Source: Anthopleura xanthogrammica (Eukaryota > Cnidaria > Anthozoa > Actiniaria > Actiniidae). Taken from it: a stretch of 64,000 nucleotides of DNA. Below are positions 48,157 through 60,529 of the stretch, piece after piece (positions within the stretch are counted from its first letter, which is position 1; each line of letters opens with the position of its first letter). Both the position numbers and the translations under genes were made by a program. The notes under the pieces are model-generated. The model was not told where the DNA came from and ran no database searches. It worked only from the letters and a program-made list of their open reading frames with translations. The stretch covers positions 2,988,197-3,052,196 of the forward strand of contig OZ025209.1 of NCBI GenBank assembly GCA_964019055.1, read 5' to 3'.

Positions 48157-49753
48157 AAACATTGTTGTAAAGATGCTTTATTATTTTAAGTCTCTCAGTT
48201 TAGAGTTTAATGTATAGTGGTTTTCATAGCTTTTATCTTGGGTGAATAGCAGTCTTTGGAGTGAGAAATCATAAAGCAACAAAGTACTAGTTGTACTTTG
48301 TCAGGATATTCATTAGAGCAGTTTTCATTTGAATTAGAAACATATGGTACCAACTTACAGCACGTTCATGGTACGACATGCTGTGACATTAAAATGGCTT
48401 CCCATCATCTTGTAATAATTCAAACAATCGCAATGTGTAGTTATGGTTAGATTGGAATACAGTACATATACAGCAACAGTAGGAATATGAATATGCCATT
48501 TCGTTTTGCACTCATAACAAACTGCTCTATGTGATATTTCCTCATACCAGTACTACTGCTTATTGACTTATTCTTGTACTTGACAAAAATCATTTAGATA
48601 AAAATAAATATATATATGTAAGCCTGTAATGATTTATAGATTCATAAATTAGGACTCATTAAAGAAAATTTGATCCCCAACATGCCTGTATTAGAGTTGT
48701 TTTACCACTGTTTTCATTGTTATGCATTGATCGAGACAACAGTCGCAACATAGAAATCAGTACAAAGGAAGTACAAAGAACTTTATAAGTGAGAAATGAT
48801 GTAGTTTTTTTAAATTGTGTTTTTGTAACAACTAATTTTGTTTTATTGATGGTAGTCTATTGCCAATTCCCCGACCTGTTGTAACTGTTGTCATGATTGG
48901 TGCATAGCAATGAAAACAATGATAAGGAAGTACCAATGATTTTCCAGCAACAAGTCAATATTTTTGCAAATCTCCCTCCATCAGTGCTCCATTCCTGAAG
49001 AGATGCTGAAACCATGGACCTCTTGCTTTAATAATAGTACACCATCTAATCTGGTAATCTGGATAGTTTGTGCCTCTGATGCACTGCCTCTCACTGCTGT
49101 GGTTGTGGGTTGAGTGAGCCTGAGATTGCCCTCTGTGAGTTGAGGCCCCTGAGCGACCCTATAGAGAGAGCCACTATATAAGGTTAGGTATGCTTCAATG
49201 TTGGTGCTCTTCTGCACTTAAAGGGGTTTTCTCTAGGTCTGCTGGTTTTCCTTGCTCTGCAAAAATAAATCTACTCATGGACCTGACCCACAGTAATATT
49301 GGCCTATGCCGTACGTAGCAGTGTCCCTATCATTACGAACATTATGGAAGAGTCTTAATAAAGATATATCCAACTAATCAACACCATCAGATTTAATCTG
49401 CTCACATTTTGAACATAGAGAAATTTTTATATGACTATGCCAAATTCATGTTAGTCCTGTGCAGTGCCATTCGGTGCTGTGCCCGTGCCATGCCCTAATT
49501 AACCATATGTGCTGTGACTTTTCACATGACTTTGGGCCGTGCTTTTCATTACAAATATTTGTGCTCTGTTAACCAAAACTAAGCTTACATATTTACAAGT
49601 AGTAAAATAGCCCGACTTTTAAGAAAAAAATTTACAAAATTCTGAAATAATAATTTTTTTCTTCAGTTGGTTGGTCTTGAAAGTCAGTAATATCATTTCC
49701 GATTAGAAAGCTCGCTAAATACAATTTCCAGCTTCAGTTTATTTATGATCTCT
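48157..49753. other. Convergent intergenic region, CCDC117 / MZT2
   Basis: No gene seen. A plus-strand SINE-like stretch occupies about 49050-49275, with a B-box-like GGTTGTGGGTTGAG and a tail GGTTTTCCTTGCTCTGCAAA. Confidence 0.45.
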
Positions 49754-50128
49754 TCAATGCCCTGTCTGCATCTGTGCTTTAAGTTCCTTCAAACGACTTG
49801 ACAACGCAGACGTGTCCGTCCTTCCCTGTAAACTGGAATCGCTTTGACTGCCTGGAGTAAGCTCACTTTGACTTCCAAGAGAACCTTTTGAAGTGGCTCT
49901 CGAATCATCACCATATCCTTTACTCGCAGCCACTTTCCTTAGCAGCTGAACCAGGGCAGTCGGAGACACATTCAACTTGATTAAGTCTAGAATAATCTTA
50001 AATACTTCTGAATCCATTTTGACCCCACTAAGTTTACAAATTTCCAACAACTCTTCATCGACTGTTTTTGGGTTCATTCGCGTCAGTGCAACCCTATAGA
50101 CATCAGAATTTGAAGCTGAACGAGACAT
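49754..50128 (-). CDS. MZT2: Mitotic-spindle organizing protein 2 (MOZART2), 124 aa
   Basis: Single exon with a normal ATG (50126-50128) and TGA (49754-49756). The central helix pair matches the MOZART2/FAM128 core: the EELLEICKLSG.KMDSEVFKI block followed by LDLIKLNVSPTALVQLLRK (vertebrate: DPDVFKILVDLLKLNVAPLA). In animals MZT2 is a small subunit of the gamma-tubulin ring complex at centrosomes and spindle poles. The Ser-rich C-terminal half is low-complexity, as in vertebrates. The gene is intronless here. The family core is clear and the length is ordinary. Confidence 0.93.
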   Translation of the reverse strand: MSRSASNSDVYRVALTRMNPKTVDEELLEICKLSGVKMDSEVFKIILDLIKLNVSPTALVQLLRKVAASKGYGDDSRATSKGSLGSQSELTPGSQSDSSLQGRTDTSALSSRLKELKAQMQTGH

Positions 50129-50220
50129 TGTGGCTGGAAGACAACTTTTGAACTTATTTTACAAACTCTAATATCAGGAAAATAGTCAATATTTGCTTTC
50201 AAGCTCAACAGCACAACAAC

Positions 50221-50241
50221 CCGCCATTATTCCGCCATCTT
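50221..50241 (-). promoter_or_regulatory. Two ATGGCGG (YY1-like) motifs upstream of MZT2
   Basis: On the minus strand AAGATGGCGG is followed a few bases on by AATGGCGG, about 95-115 bp before the MZT2 ATG, where core-promoter-proximal YY1 sites commonly lie. Confidence 0.4.
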
Positions 50242-50532
50242 GAATTTCCTTGCAACGGTGCCAGTCGAGAGAACCTGGGCTCAACTTGGACGCCTGACAA
50301 TATCGACCATTAGTATAAATACAAAGGTGATTATACAAAATCGCGCGCTCTGATTGGTTTTCTATCTCGGATTATCAGCCGATAATCACCTTTTCGGACA
50401 AAATGGCTGTCAGCGTGACCGTCGCGCTTTTAAAAAATAAAATATTTTCACTTTCAATGTTGTTTCCTTCTTTCTTTTTTGAAATAATCACCTTTTTATT
50501 TATACTAAAACAATTATTCACCTCAAGCTCAG

Positions 50533-50601
50533 TGGTTATCGATGAATATTTACCTCGCAGCTCGAAGACTCGCCGCTCGGTAAATATTCATCGATAATCA
50601 C
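50533..50601. repeat. Strong palindrome (hairpin) between MZT2 and RASAL1
   Basis: GTGGTTATCGATGAATATTTACC at the left pairs with GGTAAATATTCATCGATAATCAC after a 24-base loop, one mismatch only. It lies inside a longer GC-changing stretch at about 50333-50640, probably a fold-back element. Confidence 0.8.
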
Positions 50602-51030
50602 TTCGCCTTCGGCGAATAACTGCTAAATACGACCAATACAATATATCGACCGCGGTGTTGGCCGCACGGATAAACCAACCAAGAAACTATATGCACTGGG
50701 AGAATCTCTTTTTTATGTTTTTTCCTCCTTTTCATATCTTATGAGAAATAAGTTATAGATTACGCAGAATATTTCTGACTGTCATAAAATAGATTTTTCC
50801 GGTTGTAAAACCGACGAGGCTGCGCAAAGGATCAATAGAAAATATTTCTAATTTTACCGGCCATCAAAGACACTCTTTTTTCTATTGTCCCGCAAGCCAA
50901 GGAAGATAGAAATCTGCTTGAAGGGGATTTGCAACTGTATAGGTATATCAATTCATTTTCACAAGTTATTTTTGTTCGATAATCTACAAATATAGCTCCA
51001 CCCCTTGTCAATCATTCGAGATAACCAAAT

Positions 51031-51470
51031 TGCGATTTATGGCGGCAAACATAAAAACTTCAAAGTCATAAACATCAAAAATACTTTCCTACCGTCAGCC
51101 AATCAAATCGCTGGATATGAAATGTTTTTCGAAGAAGCCTTTTCCAAACAAGAATGTCAAGATATTTCCGAATGAGCAATCTAAAAATAGGTCCACCCCT
51201 TGTCAATCATTCGCGGGAATACAAGCAAATACAACTAATATATTATTGTGAATTATTCTATATTTAAAATTACCCTTTTGGTTAACAAATTAATTGATGA
51301 TGATGATGATAACATCAGAATTAGAGCTTATGACGGCAAATACAAACAGTTTGAAGTTAAAAAAAGCATCTAAATACTTTCCTACCGTCAGCCAATCATA
51401 TCACTGGATGTCAAATGCTTTTCAAAGAAACCTTTTCCAAACAAGAATATAGAGATATTTTTGAATGAAC
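51031..51470. repeat. Imperfect direct repeat upstream of RASAL1 (about 145 bp, spaced about 290 bp)
   Basis: 51031-51175 and 51321-51470 share TACTTTCCTACCGTCAGCCA, CCTTTTCCAAACAAGAAT and GATATTT.CGAATGA in the same order. The stretch TCCACCCCTTGTCAATCATTCG is also repeated, at about 50998 and 51191. Confidence 0.8.
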
Positions 51471-51717
51471 TTATGCTAATTTGGCTGTCAATTACGAAAA
51501 TAACTCAGTATTAAAGAGCGTACTGATCGAGGATTTAAAACAAGACATCGCAGATTGAACACAGTAACGAAAAATAGACACAGATAATTCCTACGAGGAA
51601 AGAAAGAAGTCAAAATATTGACAAGACAGTGTCAAATTCCACAGTAATCATGGAAAAAGCATTGATGAGTTGCTGTGATCTTTCGTGAGAGGAACGTCGA
51701 GGATCGCGGCTTGTACG

Positions 51718-54700
51718 ATGGCAAAAAATACCCTCATTTATCTTCGTATTGGCGAGGGAAAAGATCTCCCTCCAAAAGATTTGTAAGTAAAAACAAAAAA
51801 CTAATTTTTGACACAAATTACTGATTGTCTCGGGACTGATAATTTCAGAGTACCGCCAAAATAACCACTACATTGTTGTCATGATAATCACTTTATCTTT
51901 TATTCTTACGATGTTCTTTTGTTTCTTATGTCTCAAGATCAGGGAAAAGTGACCCTTATTGTGCCATTAAAGTCGACAATGAAGTTGTAGCTAGGTGAGA
52001 TAATTGAAGAAATGATAAAAGTACAACTCTTTTCTGCATTAGATTCGGATGTGTGAAAGTATGTTTGCTTAGTTTGAAGGTTATAGAACCTTTAAGAATG
52101 GAAATGTTCTCGTCATACTCCCTCTCTTCTTATATTAGCCACGCAATACAATTCCTCTAAATTTAGTCAGCGATTTAACAACTGGCTTTGTTTTAAAAAT
52201 CGACCATTTTTACTGAACAATATGTTGAATATGGCCAACACAGATTTGATGAAAAACCAATAGTTGGACTTGATAAATGTTCTCTGTTGAGCCGTACAAA
52301 AAAAACCTCGCAGAATTGTTTATTTGTGGTCTAGACAAAACTATGATCAGTAGTTTTAAACATTGGCAAAAAAAATTCTTTTATCGACGGATTACAGACT
52401 CATTGAACTAGAGATTTTCTCGTCTCGGCCCTCGTCTCTTGGGAAATGAGGCGATACATTGTTATCAAAATACTGGGAGTTGGATTATTCTCAAATGGGA
52501 CAGCATTAGAATCAGCAGTATTTTGTACAGTTAGTCTTAACAATAATGAAAGTCAGACCATCTTTGCAAGCAGCTTAAAAAAGAAACAAAACAAAAAAAT
52601 TGGAATTGGAATTTAGAAGTTGATTTTTTGTGTAGCGGGTAGGAAAACCGGAGAACACGGAGAAAAACCCTCGAAGCACAGGAGAGAACCAACAAGCTAC
52701 TCTACTCACATACGATACTAAGCCCGGCGAGAATCGAACCCGGGCTGCATTGATGAGAGGCGAGCGCAAAAATAGAAAAAAATAGTTTTGAATGCGTCGC
52801 ACGAAATCCTACATGCTTCTGTGTGCTTCCTGTCAGTTCCCCGGCTCATTTTGAATCAATTTTAAAAAAGCTCTTTTTTTGATCACGTGCAGGACGGCTA
52901 CTGTGTGGAGAGATCTCCATCCTTTCTGGGGCGAAGAATTTGCCATGTTTCTGCCAGGCGGGTTTACGAATCTTTCAATCACGGTCTTTGATGAAGATAC
53001 TTTCAGGTAAACATGTTGGCCACTTATGGTCACTTATTGGCCTACGAGGCACGCATTTCTAAGCAGCTCTTAATGTAAAACTAATTATGCGACCAAAGTA
53101 TTGAGAAGTTACGACCTAAATGCTACTTTACCGACCACTTGTGGTCTCCGACCTTCTCTTTTGCAGCAAAATATTTCTCAGTACTGACAACCTCTCTTAG
53201 TAGCGCTCGGATATACTTAAGATACTCACTCCCGGTACATGCACCGACCATTTTGGGTCGGCACCTCCTTTATTGACCCATCTTTCACATCAACCTACAA
53301 AATTACCAACCTTTCTTATACGACCAGGCGATCTTTGGACGGAAAACAGAGGTTCCCTTAATGATAAACTTTAGTTGGCTTCTATGAGTTCATTGTGTTG
53401 TTTTGAAGGGAGGACGATAGGATTGGTAAGATCACTTTTACGAGAGAAGTTTTGACACACTGCCCCAGGGGGGTAGAGAAGTGGATTCCCTTGTCTCCAG
53501 CTTATACTGATGATGATATTCAAGGAGAACTGCGGATCGAAACGACCGTCTTCGTAAAAGTAAGTACTGATATACCCTTATATATTCAGCAGACCTTGTA
53601 TGGCTGTCAAAATAGACAGGGGCGAAGTATTGACCTTTTTAAACTTTTTCAGGGCGATGTTACTAAAGTTAAAGTAAAGATTGTCGAGGCGAGGTAAGAA
53701 AAACAGTTTGGTACTAGTAAAGAGACAATTGAAACTGAATTTCATTACCCCGTAATACTAAAAAGTCAAAGAAAAAAAGGAACAATAGGAGAAGACCGAA
53801 GGAAAAAGAAGAGAAGTCCCCATTAACAAGATAGGTAACCATGACAATGGACGAATTGTAGAACTTGATTCAAGAATATATTCATCTTTTGTCAGGGACC
53901 TCCCAGAACACCTGTTCCATGATACCACTGGTCCTTTCGTTCACTTGATACTAACAGACAAACAGAAGAGTAAAGAGACGTTAGCTAGCACACGGAGACA
54001 TTCGTCGGTCATACCAAGCAGGGAAGTATCTTCATACTTCATTCAGTTGTGTGGTGGAGCATATGAATCCTCTTCAGTAAGTAGAATACTACGCTAAGAA
54101 AAGTCTTGTTCCTAAAGGGTATATGTCAAAAAGAGGTTGTATGTAAGATCGAGATTTGTTCCTGGTTCGGGCTGTCTTAATACCTATGCTGACGTAAGAG
54201 GCATTATGAGTCGGGTGTTAGACGTGCCTCACGTTTTACTGGCCGTAAGAGGTAACTTGTCCCGAATGTAAGGGACATGTTTCACTGGCCGTGGGAGGTA
54301 ACTTGTCCCGGATGTAAGGGACATGTTTCACTGGCCGTAAGAGGTGACTTGTCCCGGATGTAAGGGACATGTTTCACTGGCCGTAAGAGGTAACTTGTCC
54401 CGGATGTAAGGGACATGTTTCACTGGCCGTAAGATGTACCTTGTCCCGGATGCAAGGAACATATTTAACTGGTTGTAAGAGGTACCTTGTCCCGGATGTA
54501 AAGGACTGACAACTTTTGCTGGATATAAGAGCTTTCATGTCAAATTCGAAAAGTCCTTCCAAAAACGAAGAAGTCCCAACCCAGCGGATAACATAATATG
54601 CACATCAGTCTTGTCTCCAGCTGATTACTGATCTGTGTTTGCCTTTCATTCAGACATCCAAGCGAACTCGTTTCCCCAAAACCCAGCAAGTGTTTGAATT

Positions 54701-57700
54701 TGAAAGCAAATCCTACATCAATGAGCTCAAGATAGTTGCTGAAGTACTGGATCGAGTGGGCTCAACAAACTCCTTGGGGGAGGTGAGCTGAAGGGAGTTT
54801 TCATGATCATCATATCGTGACGTCATCACTTGGAAGACCAGTGACGTCAATACCATTAGCCGACCTTGAATGTGTTTTTACAATGAATGTGTTTTTACGA
54901 GCTTGTGATTTGGTTAAAGAAGTTTTCGCATAAGTCAAAAACGATACGGCAAATCCATAATCATAACTAACGTTGTGATTGGTTGAATTACTTGAAGACA
55001 ATGGGAATCCATTTCAATGTTTTGACATGTCGTACCGTGCACGTGCTGTAAGTCGCAGTACCGTATGTTTCCCACTCATACGATAACCGCTCAATTATAC
55101 ATCTGGTTAAGTCGTAGTTTCCACCACGCAAAACGTTAGTTCAACAAGTTAATAGGTGCTACCTCTCACCTTGTAATCTTTTTTCAGGCTGTAGTTTTTC
55201 TATCGAAGCATGTCGATGGTCAAACTAAGGACCTTTGGTACAAACTCTTTCCCACTCCACGCCAAAGACACCGAAAACCGTAAGTTTGAAAAAGTGTTTT
55301 TATGGTGGTCTCTTGACGTTTAATATTAACATCAGTTAAGTCACATAAAGGTGTATCATCATCAGTCATCATCATCATCATCATCATCATCACCATCATC
55401 ACCGTCATCATCATCATCATCACACAGCACTGTCACGATCACGGTACAGCATGGCACACCCTTAATACAATGTCTTACGTTCATACAATCTTGTGTGTTT
55501 CTTAGAGAAAACCTAGGTAGCATCAGACTCAAAGTCAGCCTAATGGAGGAGTATGTCTTACCATCAGTATCCTACCAACCTCTGATGGACTTGATATCAG
55601 AACCAGTCACAGGTATCCCAACCAATAGAGTCGATGCCATCAGTATCATGGAAGATATGGCAACACTTGACCAGGCATGCGTAGCTCGTCAAATGGTCAA
55701 GATCTTCATTGGTCAGAATTCACTGCTTTCGTTGTTGGACTGGATTACTAACAAAGAGATACAGAGAACGAGTAAGCGCATCCTGAACGCGAACGTTTTA
55801 AGCTACGGACACACGGTGCAACCTTGGATGCAATGCTGCAGGCAATCGATGTTGCGAGGCATGTCACATGACGCAATTTGTTGCACGCACTGTTGCTGAA
55901 GTAGGAAACGATCTTACCACAGCATCATTACCTGCAATATTGCGTAATGTTGCACCGTGTGTCCGCGCCTTTATACCAATTTTCCAACAGTCTGAGTTAG
56001 TATTTCTTGATTGACGGGTTATGCATTCACAAGAGAGTCTAATGACGTGGCGGCCATATGTTGGTGGTATAAGCAATGGATGGTAATGAGAAGTCTTTTG
56101 TTCAATGAACACCAACATGGCCACCATGACGTAACTTGCAGTCGAAGGTGTCTTGGCCGGCTGTATGCATGTGTTGGCCTAGTCTCCTTTGCAGCCGTTC
56201 TTAGCGTCGGTCTTGAAATCGAGACCGACACTAAGAACGGCTGCAAGGAGACTAGTGTTGGCCGCGTGATTATGAAAATGGCTGAAATGCTTTTGCTTTA
56301 GTTTTGAATTTTTTCTCTTTTCTCAGCGAGTCTCACTACATTATTTAGAGGAAACTCCATGGCGTCGAAGGCAGTTGAACAATTCATGAAGGTAAGGAGA
56401 AAATCCGCTCTCTTGATTCACGGGTCACTACGTACCTACCTTATCACTTTATCTGTTTTATTTTCCATCGATTGCCATCAGATCGTTGGGATGCCTTACT
56501 TGTACAGTGTTCTTAAGCCCACTATTGACAGGATTTTTGAGGAACACAAGGTGTGCGAGCTGGATCCATGTCGAGTCGAGAAACCAAAACCTCTAGGAAT
56601 AAGGTAAAGGAATAAGTCACTTAAAAAATTTTGCAGGTTGTACAAGTTTTTGTAAGTGTAATAAACAATTGCGCAACTTGCGCAGTTTTCTTGTTGCAGG
56701 AAAAATGCATGGAATTTCTTCTTACTTTCTGCAAATTGGCAAACTTTCTGCGCGAAAAAAAGCTGCTACAGAATCTGCGCGTATCATAATTTTGCGCATG
56801 CATTTCATTCCCTTGAGTATCATTCTTACCTTTCCATTTTTAAGATCTATAGAATCTTATTCCCAATACGTTTGCAATACGAAAACCTGACGCACAAAGT
56901 AAAAAGTTAACCCTGTATTCTTAATGTTTATCAGACGACTGAGTCTTCGTCCAGAAGATGACACAATCGCTCGCAGCATTTTAACCCTTCGCGGTTACCT
57001 GAACTCAATCATGACGTCCATCTTGAAGTCTGTCGAAGAATGTCCTGTGTTCATGCGCATTGTCTTCAGGAATCTGGCCAGAAGAGTTTATCAACACTTT
57101 GGTGAAGACTCTGGAAACGAGGTGATTTTCGACATTCCTGGATTAGAGAATCGGACATTTTTAAAAGGAGCCTTTGTACCATCACGTGATGGCAGGTTTG
57201 GAGGTTTGTCCTCCAAATTAGGCTCCATTAGAAATTCTGGCAAATCTTCTATGATTCATTCCCACTAAGATCAATAAAATGGGAAAAACAAGAAGCTACT
57301 GTAAGAATTCTTAGTTTCCTGGTTGCGTGCGCGTGTAATTTTGACATGATTTTATTATATTTACAGGATCTAAAATACCTTGCCATCAGCGGGTTTTTCT
57401 TTCTTCGTTTCTTTGCTCCAGCCATTCTTGGGCCCAAGCTCTTCAGCCTCAGGGATCACCACGCAGACAAGACCACGTCTCGTACGCTTACTCTCTTGGC
57501 AAAGGTAACCAACACCCAATTTAATCTTCTGTATCAGCTCTGAATGGCATTTATTCCGAGCCAATCAAAAATCACTTAAGTGGACAACATCCAATCACAG
57601 AGCAAGAATGCGGAAGCTATTTGAGAGCCAGCCGTTACGTTTCCTCAGATGGTCCACGAAATCTGTCATAATAGATCACTGAAATATTGCAGGCAATGTT

Positions 57701-60529
57701 ACTGAAGTAGGATTGTTTTCTACTTTAGCAACATTGAGTGCAACAAATTGCGTCGTGTGACATGGCTCGCAACATCGATTGCCTGCCACATTGCGCACAA
57801 TGTTGCACCGTGTGTCCGTAGCTTTAGCTTGGGCGTAATATTTTCCAATATTAGACCACGTGTCATTCTCTTGAGAATAAGATGAAGAGTGGCACGTACG
57901 ATACGCCAAACCTGAACTGCTCTCTTGCGCGCCTTACCAGTGCATAACAGTTGCATTTCCTCTTGTTTCTAAAGATAGTTCAAAAGATCAGTAATCTGGA
58001 GTCTCAAGTCAACACTCGTAACGAAGAATGGATGGCCCCTCTGGCTGGGAGCATCGAATTGTACTCGGAACAGCTAAGGGATTTCTTTGATAGGATTATG
58101 GATGTGGATGATTCACAGGGTATGATGAGAAGCTTTAGCCTCCTTCGCAGACGCTCTTAGGGTCGTCACCGTTGCGTGAGGGGGCTAGAAAAGCTTGGAC
58201 TTTAGCAAAGTTCTTCGTATCCGAATTAGTAAACATGCGCTGAATAAAGCAAACTAGGCAGGCCGGCCAATCAGAATCACTCAGCTACTTCGACGTACGC
58301 TTTTTTTTACTAGCTTCGGTCGTGACTCTGTGAGTCTCAGAGAGGTCGACTTGATGCAAGTCTTTAAGAAGCTAGACACCTCACTATCTCATCCACGCGT
58401 TCTTCCATGTATTGATGCATCGTATCTGCACATTCATTCATTCACTCATTCATTCATTTTCTTTTCCCTTCCATTTAGTACCCGGGTGTGGCAACCGCCG
58501 TAGTGTATTCGACCAATCAGTGATCATCAAAGAAGGTTACCTCAAGAAGTGCCGCTTTAATATTGTCAAGCTTCCCAAGGCCTTCGTGTTCAAGAAACGC
58601 TATTGTTGGCTCAGTACAGAGAACTTCCTCTACAGTCATGCGCCGGATGCCCAGGTTCGTTATTCACTGGTTTCTTATTTTCAAATTTGAGTGGCACTTT
58701 GCATAAATACAATAGCTTGTAACAACAACTACAAAAATAACAATATATTGTACCCGAAGGATCAGTTTCTTTCTTACAAATATTTCATGCTTGAGTATTG
58801 CACTGCACATGAAAGCTATTTTTTAGTTTATGCAAAGTGCCCCTCAAATTTGATGCAAATGAGCCAAATCGAAATGCTTTATGGGTTGTAAGACAGCAGC
58901 TTATACCTACGTCGGAATGCAGCTCAATTTGGAGGACAAAACAATAGGTTCCAATTCCAAGAAGATTGAAATTCTTTTGTTTTGTCCTCCAAATTGAGCT
59001 GCTTTGACATCACATGCAAGGGGTTCATAAAAACACACCCGTCTTCCTCCTATGTATCTTTCTCATTTTCCTGTGCCTATAAGTTTTTCGGTAATTGTGG
59101 TTTACTGATAGAATCAGATGTCTGTTTTTCAGACTCGCCAGTTTCTGCCAACACACAAGATCGTAGCAGTAGAGAGAGTGGACGATTGCGCCTTCCAAAA
59201 ATCGAATGTCTTTCAAGTAATAAGCGAAGAATATGAAGGCGCTTTACAGACACTGTACTTGTCATGTCAGGTAAGGAGAAAAAACCGAAACACTTAAAGG
59301 GCTTCCTGTGGTAAGAATAGGGAAGACTGTGAGAGAAATAAAAGTGTGATGAGATGTCTATACGAGTGAGTAAAACCTCTTCTTTTTCCACTGTTTCTTT
59401 TTCCTTCCCCTATCATTGTGTGGACTTACGCCCCCCCCCCCCCCCCCCCCCTCTTTTCATTTTCCAATGTTCGAAGATTCAGTTCTCTGTTGGACAGGAT
59501 CAGCCTTATTCTGAAGTGACAGGTTTGAAAGTCACAGATTGATTTACTGCAATATGTGGCATTCAAAGAGAAGGCTATAGGCTATGTTTAAGGTTTGGCT
59601 AAAAGGGATCTGGTTAACGGAGACTCAAACATTGACTGACATCAGAACAGATATTTTTTTCAGGCACTTCTAACTCTAGTGTAACCAAATTAGACATGAT
59701 TATCACAGGATTATGTTGTATCTATTACAGGATGTTAATGAGATGAATCAATGGATGTCGGCGATAAGAAAGACGATTGTCTCCAATCCCCGAGTACTGA
59801 CTCTCTATCATTCAGGAGTCTACCATCGCCGCAAGTGGAAATGCTGTGGCAAGGTTAACAGGGCTTGTAAGTAGAACGAACTGAAGTGCACTGCCCTCAA
59901 CGTGTTACAACATTAGTCGCGTATGTGTACGATCGGTATCAACACCATCATCATGATCGTCATAACCGCCAACATCTTCACTACCACCACCGTTTATCAC
60001 CATGATCCACACCAACATCAGTACCACCATAAATTACAATCATGAACACCTCACCACCATCATTACCACAACTACCACCGTTACCATCACTTTTGTTTTC
60101 ACGATCGTCAGTAACAGCATCGCCACGTGCGGTACACCACTAACGTGCATCAAGAACATCCTATACGATAGAGCAGAAGATTGGACTGTTTTTAAAAGGA
60201 AATGGATTAGACAGAACTGATATATTGATTCTTCAACGATAGGTACTGGATGCAGTCGGAGTAACGGTCAAGTGATCCTCAGTGATTGGCGAGACCCACT
60301 GGATCCCGATGCAGAAATCCAAATGCTGTACACACAGCTCTTTCTCAGCCGCGATGAGCTGCAACAGAAATTCCTTGAAGGCTCGACTGGGGGGACTAAG
60401 GACGAGTCTGGTGAGTGTAAGCCCCGTGATGACGTCAGAGCAGCTGTGGCCAACCTCTTGGATGTGATTGACAAGCTGTACGAGTCACACCGGGCTTTTG
60501 AAAGAAAGGCATCTAAAGTGAAGCCATGA
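51718..60529 (+). CDS. RASAL1: RASAL1/RASA4-type Ras GTPase-activating protein, 829 aa
   Basis: Eighteen exons: 51718-51782, 51938-51994, 52893-53006, 53409-53559, 53653-53693, 53896-54076, 54654-54782, 55188-55279, 55506-55771, 56327-56391, 56482-56603, 56935-57121, 57367-57504, 57975-58119, 58479-58654, 59133-59270, 59731-59866, 60243-60529; total 830 codons. Domain order: C2A (1-125) with the full calcium aspartate set D21, D27, D74, D76, D82; C2B (about 135-270), which lacks these and has a Ser-rich insertion; RasGAP (about 290-560) with arginine finger R373 in TLFRGNS and the signature FLRFFAPAI (502-510); PH (about 600-705); and a Btk-type zinc finger (H716, C727, C728, C735/C738). The C-terminal CSR-containing block and [10 protein letters not shown] match human RASAL1. 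Calcium should bring it to the plasma membrane, where it switches off Ras/Rap. It is one gene for the vertebrate RASAL1/RASA4 pair. Confidence 0.95.
52603..52757 (-). mobile_element. tRNA-derived SINE with well-kept B box
   Basis: On the minus strand it begins with CCCGGGTTCGATTCTCGCCG, a near-perfect pol III B box/T-arm. This is followed by GTTCTCTCCTGTGCTTCGAG and CTCCGGTTTTCCTACCCGC, then AAAAATCAACTTCTAAATTC. It shares this body with 45983-46138. The A box is not clear. It lies in RASAL1 intron 2. Confidence 0.75.
54238..54508. repeat. 46-bp minisatellite, six units, in RASAL1 intron 6
   Basis: ACTGGCCGTAAGAGGTAACT recurs at 54238, 54284, 54330, 54376, 54422 and 54468 (period 46), each followed by TGTCCCGGATGTAAGGGACA. 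The middle units are almost identical and the outer ones degenerate, as expected for unequal crossing-over. Confidence 0.95.
55361..55422. repeat. CAT/ATC trinucleotide microsatellite
   Basis: A mostly pure CAT run in RASAL1 intron 8. It yields poly-Ser and poly-Met frames that are not coding. Confidence 0.9.
55801..55968. mobile_element. Fold-back MITE, GGACACACGGTGCAAC termini
   Basis: GGACACACGGTGCAAC pairs with GTTGCACCGTGTGTCC. Internal GACGCAATTTGTTGC is shared with the relative at about 57690-57830. It starts 30 bp after RASAL1 exon 9. Confidence 0.82.
57690..57830. mobile_element. Partial copy of the GGACACACGGTGCAAC MITE
   Basis: The right end, TGTTGCACCGTGTGTCCGTAG, and the internal CAACAAATTGCGTCGTGTGA and GCAACATCGATTGCCTGC match the element at 55801-55968. 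The left terminus is not recognisable. It lies in RASAL1 intron 13. Confidence 0.72.
59430..59452. repeat. Poly-C tract
   Basis: An uninterrupted run of about 22 C in RASAL1 intron 16. Its length is unreliable in any assembly. Confidence 0.9.

Noticed and set aside
55351..55422. Poly-Ser (plus) and poly-Met (minus) frames
   Set aside because: Translation of a CAT/ATG microsatellite within an intron.
57122..57268. Extension of RASAL1 exon 12 past its donor to a stop at 57266-57268
   Set aside because: Family alignment demands a join from GNE directly to DLKYLAISG, and the GTGATT donor plus the TTACAG acceptor supply it. The extension would delete the FLRFFAPAI core.
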